Of a stretch of DNA of 64,000 nt, positions 58,445 to 64,000 are shown piece after piece. The notes under the pieces are model-generated. The model made no database searches, was not told the DNA's origin, and worked only from the letters and a program-made list of their open reading frames with translations. The position numbers were made by a program, and so were the translations under genes. Numbering within the stretch: the first letter of the stretch is position 1; each line of letters begins with the position of its first letter. Source of the DNA: Streptomyces lasiicapitis (GTDB lineage Bacteria; Actinomycetota; Actinomycetes; Streptomycetales; Streptomycetaceae); NCBI RefSeq assembly GCF_014646335.1, contig NZ_BMNG01000004.1, positions 274,276 through 338,275 on the forward strand. Reading direction: 5' to 3'.

Positions 58445-59068
58445 TCAGTCCCAGCCGCCGGTGAGCCCTCCGTTGAGCTGCGCGGAGCAGATGTTGTAGC
58501 CGCCCGACGCGTGACCCTTCTTTGTCGTGCCGTCCACCGTCACTGAGCAGTTGATGTCGCCGCCGCCCAACAACTGCGCCGACACGTGGTAGTAGAGGGC
58601 GTCCGTGTCCAGGGTGAGGGTCTTGGTCATCGGCAGGCCCGATCCCTCGCGACTGTCGCTGTCACTGCCGTAGGTGACATCGGTGCCGGCCGGGGCGGAG
58701 CCCCACACCTTGAACACGACCTTCCCGGAGGGAGCCTTGCCAGGGGCCGGTTTGTTGTCGCTGTCCGCAGCGGCTTCGGGCTCAGAGGTTTTGGGCTTCG
58801 CTGTCTTGGTGACGGTCACTGTTGGCTGGGGTGCGGGCTTGGCGGCCCTTCCCGCGGGCTTCTGCGTGACGGTGACCGTGGGTCGAGGTTTCGCGGCGGG
58901 ACTCGTTTGCTCTTCGCCACCCGCTGCGGCGCCGATGCCCATGCCCGCGCCCAGGATCACGAACGCGGCCGGAATCACGATCCGCTTTCTCACCCACTTC
59001 GGCCGGGCCGACGGTGTCGGCGGTCCGGGTGGGGGTTGCTGGGGCGGCGGTGCTTGATGATGCGACAT
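58445..59068 (-). CDS. MmpS-like exported protein
   Basis: A 207-residue protein: Pro-rich cytoplasmic N-terminus, one membrane helix (KRIVIPAAFVILGAGMGIGAA), a Thr/Pro/Lys-rich linker with TVTVTQKP repeats, and a C-terminal beta domain from about residue 120 (KVVFKVWGSAPAGTDVTYGSD, CSVTVDGTTKKG, two Cys) resembling the MmpS fold of mycobacterial lipid-transport accessory proteins. No MmpL neighbour is present. Function unknown. It converges with the sugar-permease operon. Confidence 0.75.
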   Translation of the reverse strand: MSHHQAPPPQQPPPGPPTPSARPKWVRKRIVIPAAFVILGAGMGIGAAAGGEEQTSPAAKPRPTVTVTQKPAGRAAKPAPQPTVTVTKTAKPKTSEPEAAADSDNKPAPGKAPSGKVVFKVWGSAPAGTDVTYGSDSDSREGSGLPMTKTLTLDTDALYYHVSAQLLGGGDINCSVTVDGTTKKGHASGGYNICSAQLNGGLTGGWD

Positions 59069-59248
59069 GTGTCCCCCACAGGTGATTCAGGGTCAGACGA
59101 CCGTAGCGGGAGGAGTGGGGGGTTCGAGGGGCGTTCGCGGCCGAGGTGACGGAATCGTGATGAAATATGAACGTTCGATGGCTTGTGCGGGGCGAACCTG
59201 TGAAGCCGCCCGGCGCAGTGGGGTGTCTGTTACTGCGCCGGGCGGACT

Positions 59249-59326
59249 TCAGGACTGCGGCCGCTTGCCGTGGTTGGCCGCGTGCTTGCGGCGGGACTTC
59301 TTCTTGCGGCGGCGCTTCGAGGACAT
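59249..59326 (-). CDS. 50S ribosomal protein bL37-like
   Basis: A 25-residue very basic protein: MSSKRRRKKKSRRKHAANHG-KRPQS. The NHGKRP end and Lys/Arg-rich N-terminus resemble bL37 of mycobacterial ribosomes, a 24-residue protein of the large subunit. GGAG lies eight bases before the ATG. Too short for default gene finders. Identity is by recall of the mycobacterial sequence; it should be treated as likely, not proven. Confidence 0.72.
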   Translation of the reverse strand: MSSKRRRKKKSRRKHAANHGKRPQS

Positions 59327-59471
59327 GGCCGCGCTCCTCTCACCGGTCGGGTCACGGGTGTACGGCGCCGGAACACCGGTAGCACCGGTTTTCGGCGTTT
59401 TTCCACCCTTTCACACCGTGGAGGTGCCCGCGATTCGCCGTCGGCCGGTGGGCCGGCCGGGGCCGTCACGG

Positions 59472-59861
59472 TCAGGATTCCGGCTCCTGCCGGGCCAGCG
59501 CTTCTCGTACGGACGCCACCGGCGAGAGCGTGGCCTTGAGGCCGGTGATGCCCATGACGCGCAGCGACATCGGGTCCGTGCACACCACGCGCAGCCGGGC
59601 GCCTCTGGCGTTGAGGCGGCGCTGGGCCCGCGTCAGCAGGGACAGGCCCGAGCAGTCGAGGAACGTGGCACGGGTCAGATCGACCACGACGGTGCGGGCG
59701 GAGCCTGCCGTCACCGGGTCGAGAACGGGTATCGCCAGCTGGAACCCCACGAGGTCCAGGTCGCCGTGCAGCTCCACGACGGAGGCGTCCCCTACGTCGT
59801 ACACCCGGGGTGTTAACTCCGGGGTCTCGCAAGCGAATTCGCTCAGTTCGTCCTGATGCAC
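59472..59861 (-). CDS. STAS domain anti-sigma factor antagonist
   Basis: A 129-residue anti-anti-sigma factor of the SpoIIAA/RsbV type. SVVELHGDLDLVGFQLAIP is the first strand-helix, and TFLDCSGLSLLTRAQRR carries the phosphorylatable Ser in D-C-S-G. It would bind a RsbW-like anti-sigma kinase and free a sigma factor when unphosphorylated. GTG start with GGGGGGATTA upstream. No kinase or sigma gene adjoins. Confidence 0.87.
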   Translation of the reverse strand: MHQDELSEFACETPELTPRVYDVGDASVVELHGDLDLVGFQLAIPVLDPVTAGSARTVVVDLTRATFLDCSGLSLLTRAQRRLNARGARLRVVCTDPMSLRVMGITGLKATLSPVASVREALARQEPES

Positions 59862-60166
59862 TAATCCCCCCAGAGCGGGCCCCGGCCAGGGCACGAGGCC
59901 GGGGGCGGCTGCCGTGAGGCAACCGGAACGAGGAGGTCACCAGGGGCCGGGGTGCCTGGCGGATCACCGTATCGGCCATGGCTCCGCCACGGAGTGCGGG
60001 AACGATTCGCGAGGGTGCGCTGCCACTCGATGGGGGGAAGTTGCCATGAGCCTCTTGACATGATGCGGCAGCTTTTGGACCGAGGGCTGCCGCCCTCATC
60101 AGGGGCTGGTTTCCGTGGCAGTGTGTTGCGGGCAAGCCACTGGGGGCCAACAGAAGAGGGGGAACC
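59862..60166. other. intergenic region before the kinase-NUDIX gene
   Basis: A 305-bp gap between divergent genes. It contains TTGACA (60055-60060), a strong -35-like hexamer, but no clear -10 box at the right distance. A short frame (MRQLLDRGLPPSSGAGFR...) overlapping the next start exists without a ribosome site; I do not call it. Nothing else is visible. Confidence 0.6.
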
Positions 60167-61210
60167 GTGATCGTCTGGATCAACGGCACGTTCGGTGCGG
60201 GCAAGACAAGCACCGCGCGAGAACTGATCGAGCTGATCCCGAACAGCACACTCTTCGACCCTGAGGTCATCGGCGGCGCCCTGCCGCACCTGCTGCCCGC
60301 CAAGCACCTCGCCGAGGTGAGCGACATCCAGGACCTGCCGATCTGGCGGCGCCTGGTGGTCGACACGGCGGCAGCGCTGCTCGCCGAGGTCGGCGGCGTA
60401 CTCGTGGTGCCCATGACGCTGCTGCGTCAGGAGTACCGCGACGAGATATTCGGCGGCCTCGCCGCCCGCCGCATACCCGTGCGCCACGTCCTGCTCGCTC
60501 CGGACGAAACGATCCTGCGTGCACGCATCGCGGGCCGCGAGGTCCCCCCTGACGTCCCCGACGCCGAACTGCGCGTTCGCCAGTGGTCGTTCGACCACAT
60601 CGAGCCGTACTACGCCGCCCTCGCCGCCTGGCTCGGCGCGGACGCCCACCGCGTGGACAACGGCCGTCTGAGCCCGTACGAGACGGCCGACCACATCGCC
60701 GACGCCGTACGCACCGGAGCCGCGGCCGTCAGCGACATCGTGCAGACCCCCGAACCCACCGCCGAGACGCTCGCCGCCGGCGTGCTGCTCTTCGACGAGC
60801 AGGACCGCGTGCTGCTCGTCGACCCCACGTACAAAGCGGGCTGGGAGTTCCCCGGCGGCGTGGTGGAACCCGGCGAGGCCCCCGCGAGCGCGGGCGTGCG
60901 CGAGGTCGCCGAGGAGACCGGCATCCGGCTCACCACGACGCCCCGCCTGCTCGTCGCCGACTGGGAGCCGCCCGTGCCGCCCGGTTACGGCGGCATGCGC
61001 CTGCTCTTCGACGGTGGCCGCCTCGACAGCGCCGTCGCCCGCAGCCTGCTGCTGCCGGGACCCGAACTGCGCGGCTGGCGCTTCGTCACCGAGGAGGAGG
61101 CCGCCCACCTGCTCCCGCCGGTGCGCTACGAACGCCTGCGCTGGGCGCTGCGCGCGCGGGAGCGGGGCGCGGCGCTGTACCTGGAGGCCGGGGAGCCGGT
61201 CGGCGGCTGA
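60167..61210 (+). CDS. P-loop kinase fused to NUDIX hydrolase
   Basis: A 347-residue two-domain protein. Residues 1-175 form a P-loop AAA-type small kinase (WINGTFGAGKTSTARELIELI is the Walker A region; VVPMTLLRQEY resembles nucleoside/shikimate-type kinases). Residues about 195-325 are a NUDIX hydrolase with the box G-x5-E-x7-REVAEETGI, complete for metal binding. Such a fusion would phosphorylate a small substrate and hydrolyse a nucleotide product. GAGGGGGA precedes the GTG. The exact substrates are unknown. Confidence 0.85.
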   Translation: MIVWINGTFGAGKTSTARELIELIPNSTLFDPEVIGGALPHLLPAKHLAEVSDIQDLPIWRRLVVDTAAALLAEVGGVLVVPMTLLRQEYRDEIFGGLAARRIPVRHVLLAPDETILRARIAGREVPPDVPDAELRVRQWSFDHIEPYYAALAAWLGADAHRVDNGRLSPYETADHIADAVRTGAAAVSDIVQTPEPTAETLAAGVLLFDEQDRVLLVDPTYKAGWEFPGGVVEPGEAPASAGVREVAEETGIRLTTTPRLLVADWEPPVPPGYGGMRLLFDGGRLDSAVARSLLLPGPELRGWRFVTEEEAAHLLPPVRYERLRWALRARERGAALYLEAGEPVGG

Positions 61211-61211
61211 G

Positions 61212-62213
61212 TCAGGCGGGCAGCAGTGGCTGCCGCCCGCTCAGCAGGGCGGCGCCGAGCGCCGTGACCGCGTGCAGCGTGGTGTTGCGGTGGCGGCGGC
61301 TGGAGACGAGCGCCGCGTGGCGCAGCGCGGTGAGGTGGCGGCTGGCGTTGGACGGGGTCAGGCCGGTGTGCCGGGCCAGTTCGGTGGTGGTGAACGTGCC
61401 GTCGGCCGCGGCCTCCAGGAGCTGGGCGCGGGCGCGGCCGAGCAGGGCGGTCAGGGCCGGGTGCCCGGCGGGGACGGCGGCGGGCGCGAGGTGCTCCCAG
61501 CCCGGCCGGTGCTCGATGGGGTAGACCAGGACGGGTTCGAGGACGGGGTCGAAGAGGACCGTGGGGCGGTAGCGGCAGAAGAACGACGGCTGCAGGAGCA
61601 GGCCGCGGCCGTCCAGGCGGAGGTCCTGGTCGACGGGGAAGTCCAGGGTGAGGACCGGGTAGCTCCAGCGGGCGGACGCGTGCAGGGTGGTCAGCACCGC
61701 CGACCACCCGTCGCGCACCAGGGCCCTGGTGCGCAGCGCGACGTCGTGGCACACCTCGTCGTCGATGGTGCGCCAGTACGGCTGGAGCCCGGCGCCGAAG
61801 TACGCGTGCGCGGTGTCGGCGATCCGGCCGAGCACTTGCGCGGAGCCCGCGGCCAGTTCGGCCGTCCAGGAGGGCAGCCGGAGATCCCGGTGGAGGCGCA
61901 CGAAGGTCTCCAGGTCGGTGCGCAGCCGGTGCCGGGGCGCGGCGCGCAGGGCCGCCGTCTGGGTCCGCAGGTCGGCGCCGGTCTGCGGGGTGAGGAAGTC
62001 GCACGTGTAGCCCCGGGCCGGGGAGAGCGTGGTGAGCAGCCGGGTGCCGGCCGGGAGCCCCGGGGCCACTCGCCGGCGCCAGGGGCCGAACAGCACGGAG
62101 GCGTCGCGCCGTTGGAGCCGGTGCAGGCTGATGTTCAGCTCCCACATCGGATCGGGCCCCGCGGCGAAACGAGTGCGCGCGAGATCGTCGGAAGTGAAAT
62201 GAATCCGCAGCAT
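61212..62213 (-). CDS. ArsR-type HTH regulator (DUF5937-like)
   Basis: A 333-residue regulator. The HTH is at the C-terminus: TTTELARHTGLTPSNASRHLTALRHAALVSSRRHRNTTLH, an ArsR-like winged helix. The N-terminal 250 residues (FTSDDLARTRFAAGPDPMWEL and so on) are the DUF5937 region. GGGGGAAACGGA precedes the ATG. It is divergent from a degraded exported-protein gene. Regulated genes unknown. Confidence 0.82.
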   Translation of the reverse strand: MLRIHFTSDDLARTRFAAGPDPMWELNISLHRLQRRDASVLFGPWRRRVAPGLPAGTRLLTTLSPARGYTCDFLTPQTGADLRTQTAALRAAPRHRLRTDLETFVRLHRDLRLPSWTAELAAGSAQVLGRIADTAHAYFGAGLQPYWRTIDDEVCHDVALRTRALVRDGWSAVLTTLHASARWSYPVLTLDFPVDQDLRLDGRGLLLQPSFFCRYRPTVLFDPVLEPVLVYPIEHRPGWEHLAPAAVPAGHPALTALLGRARAQLLEAAADGTFTTTELARHTGLTPSNASRHLTALRHAALVSSRRHRNTTLHAVTALGAALLSGRQPLLPA

Positions 62214-62396
62214 TCCGTTTCCCCCGATTTGGTTATCTCAGGTAACTTCCCTGTGGTCTCGGTGCGGTTCGGTGGCCGCACGCCAGGGATATTGTGTCCA
62301 GTCGCACACTTGTAGCAGCGCGGCCGGTTAATGCATCAGTCTCTTTTCGGCACGAAGAAAGGGCGTTCCCTCCACCATCGGTTGAAGGGGAAAACA

Positions 62397-62800
62397 TGCG
62401 TAAGGCTTGGGGTGTCGCGGCGGCTTCGGCGACGCTGGTGCTCGGTGGGCTCGCGGCGGTTCCGGCTTCCGCGGGGACGTCGTCAGCTGGGCGCGCATGT
62501 ACTACACGCCGCAGGCGCTCAACGGTGAGCGATGAATGTGAGAAACGTGATCGGAGGAAGTCGGCGCAGAATTTGGAATTTCGCGCACTTGAACGTGACG
62601 TCGCCGCAGATGACGGCGAATGCGCGCCGAGAAGTCGACTTCCGTCGTCGGCCATTGAGGCGCGGCGCAAGCTCGTGCACTCCCTTCCGGAGAAGGATCG
62701 CGCGGTTGTCGCCGAGCTGACGGACATTCAGGCGGAGGCGTTGAAACGGGCCAAGGTGGCCCTGACCGGCAAGCCGCGGCGGGCGGTCCGTCAGGCCGCC
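62397..62800 (+). pseudogene. degraded exported-protein gene
   Basis: A clear signal peptide (RKAWGVAAASATLVLGGLAA, ending PASAG) with GAAGGGG five bases before the ATG is followed by two short coding-like segments in different frames: GDVVSWARMYYTPQALNGER in one and LVHSLPEKDRAVVAELTDIQ in the starting frame. The first segment ends in TGA. No single frame gives a full product and no stop is reached until the convergent MBL gene. Frameshifts in the sequence or true decay would both fit. The right limit is approximate. Confidence 0.45.
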
Positions 62801-62845
62801 GCCGGGCGAGCGCCGCTCAGGCCGTGGACACCGTCGGAGCGGGCC

Positions 62846-63571
62846 TCAGGAGTTCCCGTACTGCTCCGCCGCCGCCCGCAGCACCGCCGCCGCGTCCCGC
62901 TCCACCGGTTCGCCGTGCCCGAAGCACGCCACGTCCGTCTCAAGGGCGGCGAGCCGGTGGAAGGACTCGACGGCCCGCGCCTTGTCCAGGTTGTAGACGC
63001 CGAGCAGCACACCGGTCTCCGGCGTACGGGCGATCGCGTCCCCCGTGAACAGCACGCCGTGCTCCGGCAGATGGAGCGCGATGCTGCCCTCGGTGTGACC
63101 GGGCGCGCCCACCACGCGAGCCCCGCCCCCGAAACCGAGGACGTCGTCGTCCGTCACCTCCTGGAGCTCGGCCGCGTACACGCGCTGCTCGGTGGGCTTC
63201 GGGGCGAGCTGTGTGGACCTGGCGAACAGCGGCACCTCCCAGTCCTCCAACACCGGGGCGGGGCCGGGCGCTTCGCCCCGCACCATCGGCGCGTCCAGGT
63301 GGTGCGCGTAGACCGTCGCACCGCTGAGCGCCGCGAACTCGCCCGCGCCGCCCGCGTGGTCCCCGTGGAAATGCGTGATGACGACACGGCGTACGTCCTC
63401 GGGGCGCCGCCCGAGTCCGGTGATCGCGTCCGCGAGCTGCTGTCCGGAACCGGGCGTGCCCGCGTCGACGAGGGTCAACTCCTCGTCGTCACACCACAGA
63501 TAGGCCTGTCCGACGGCGAAGCGCAGGAGGTGGAGCCGGGGGAGGACCTGGGTGATCTCGATCTGGTTCAT
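62846..63571 (-). CDS. MBL-fold metallo-hydrolase
   Basis: A 241-residue metallo-beta-lactamase-fold hydrolase. The metal ligands are in THFHGDHAGG (HxHxDH), GAPGHTEGSIA (His), FTGDAIA (Asp) and CFGHGEP (His). Substrate could be a lactone, thioester or glutathione adduct; unknown. The ATG is preceded by a weak site. It converges with the degraded exported-protein region. Confidence 0.88.
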   Translation of the reverse strand: MNQIEITQVLPRLHLLRFAVGQAYLWCDDEELTLVDAGTPGSGQQLADAITGLGRRPEDVRRVVITHFHGDHAGGAGEFAALSGATVYAHHLDAPMVRGEAPGPAPVLEDWEVPLFARSTQLAPKPTEQRVYAAELQEVTDDDVLGFGGGARVVGAPGHTEGSIALHLPEHGVLFTGDAIARTPETGVLLGVYNLDKARAVESFHRLAALETDVACFGHGEPVERDAAAVLRAAAEQYGNS

Positions 63572-63720
63572 GCCGTGACGTTAGGAACGCCGCGCCGCCC
63601 CGGGCCAGTGGGGTCAGCCGTGGGCGTACGCGTTCTGCCCGTGGCATAAGAGGAGTTCGTGGTCACGGCCGGGTGCCCGGGGTACGGCACCGTCAGTACG
63701 CGCACCCCGGGCGCGCGCTC

Positions 63721-64000
63721 CTAGAGCGCGCACGAGTTGACCGGATCGCCTCCGCCCGGCCGCGGCAGCGTCCGGCTCGGCGGCGGTGCCACACCGTCCT
63801 CGGCCCAGGCCGCAAGGGCGTCGAAGGCGTCCCGCACGCACGGCAGCAGCGGCCGGACGAGCCGCGGCTGCGCGGCGTACAGGCCGTCGGTGTGGTTGCC
63901 GCCGGTGACGCGGTAGTAGCGGTGCAGACTTCCGCGGCCCGCGCGGTCGACGAGCCGCGCGTACCGGTCCGAGCCGGGACCGATCGGGACGAGCGCGTCG
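63721..64000 (-). CDS. secreted esterase-like alpha/beta hydrolase, C-terminal part (cut by window edge)
   Basis: The last 92 residues of a larger protein are visible. DALVPIGPGSDRYARLVDRA carries the likely catalytic Asp in D-A-L-V-P, and YYRVTGGNHTDGLY holds a His in G-N-H-T-D-G, together suggesting the end of a tannase- or 3-hydroxybutyrate-oligomer-hydrolase-like fold. The nucleophile Ser lies outside the window. The start is beyond the right edge. Family call is tentative. Confidence 0.55.
   Translation of the reverse strand, partial: DALVPIGPGSDRYARLVDRAGRGSLHRYYRVTGGNHTDGLYAAQPRLVRPLLPCVRDAFDALAAWAEDGVAPPPSRTLPRPGGGDPVNSCAL

Noticed and set aside
59952..60170. Short frame overlapping the kinase-NUDIX start
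   Set aside because: No ribosome site and weak codon bias; more likely the untranslated leader.
1..64000. CRISPR arrays, tRNA genes, insertion sequences or phage
   Set aside because: No periodic repeats, cloverleaf-like sequences, transposase or integrase motifs were seen on either strand by eye.

Overview
The window is high-GC DNA with near-universal G/C at third codon positions, many GTG and occasional TTG starts, ATGA/GTGA start-stop overlaps, Tat-type exported enzymes and families typical of streptomycetes (DUF2630, DUF6421, Lsr2-type and bL37-type small proteins). It reads as chromosomal DNA of a Streptomyces or a close relative. I see no rRNA, tRNA, CRISPR array, phage or insertion sequence. 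Both edges cut genes.

Region 1 (1-8.6 kb) holds a truncated alpha/beta hydrolase, an MFS exporter, an AIM24 protein, a secreted GH16 glucanase, a secreted FG-GAP repeat protein, a TetR regulator divergent from two small membrane proteins across twin perfect operators, and a MerR regulator divergent from an Old Yellow Enzyme reductase. Region 2 (8.8-12.3 kb) is a compact terpene operon: cytochrome P450, class I terpene synthase and polyprenyl diphosphate synthase, joined by two ATGA overlaps. It could form a prenyl diphosphate, cyclise it and oxidise the product. Region 3 (12.2-25.2 kb) is mixed housekeeping and regulatory content: MFS plus FadR/GntR, two exported proteins, a YheO-type regulator coupled to a PLP ammonia-lyase, TetR plus a cyclotransferase-like protein, HAD, PAP2, an M56 peptidase, VOC, GNAT and a glycerophosphodiesterase.

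Region 4 (25.2-41.7 kb) holds PadR, an acyltransferase, a luciferase-like oxidoreductase with an HSL-type esterase, DUF6421-SDR-threonine aldolase, a transglutaminase-like protein with a promoter embedded in a hairpin, a Tat-exported GH95 enzyme, a B3/B4 protein, a second acyltransferase, a thioredoxin-like protein, a short cysteine-type leader peptide ahead of a flavin reductase, etfBA, and a secreted endonuclease/phosphatase-fold protein. Region 5 (41.9-50.5 kb) holds a DUF6986 lyase-like protein, a membrane Ser/Thr kinase, a double GNAT protein, an ECF sigma factor with a membrane partner, and LacI divergent from a ROK sugar kinase.

Region 6 (50.5-64 kb) begins with a gene-poor stretch around a 62-residue protein resembling only the DNA-binding half of Lsr2. 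A secreted ricin-type lectin, GNAT and a GH27 alpha-galactosidase divergent from a sugar ABC importer (binding protein plus two permeases, no ATPase) follow. The end holds an MmpS-like protein, a bL37-type ribosomal protein, a STAS protein, a P-loop kinase-NUDIX fusion, an ArsR-type regulator, a degraded exported-protein gene, an MBL-fold hydrolase and a truncated esterase.

The most noteworthy items are the terpene operon, the leader peptide, the kinase-NUDIX fusion, the Lsr2-C miniprotein in its unusual surroundings, and several strong operators.
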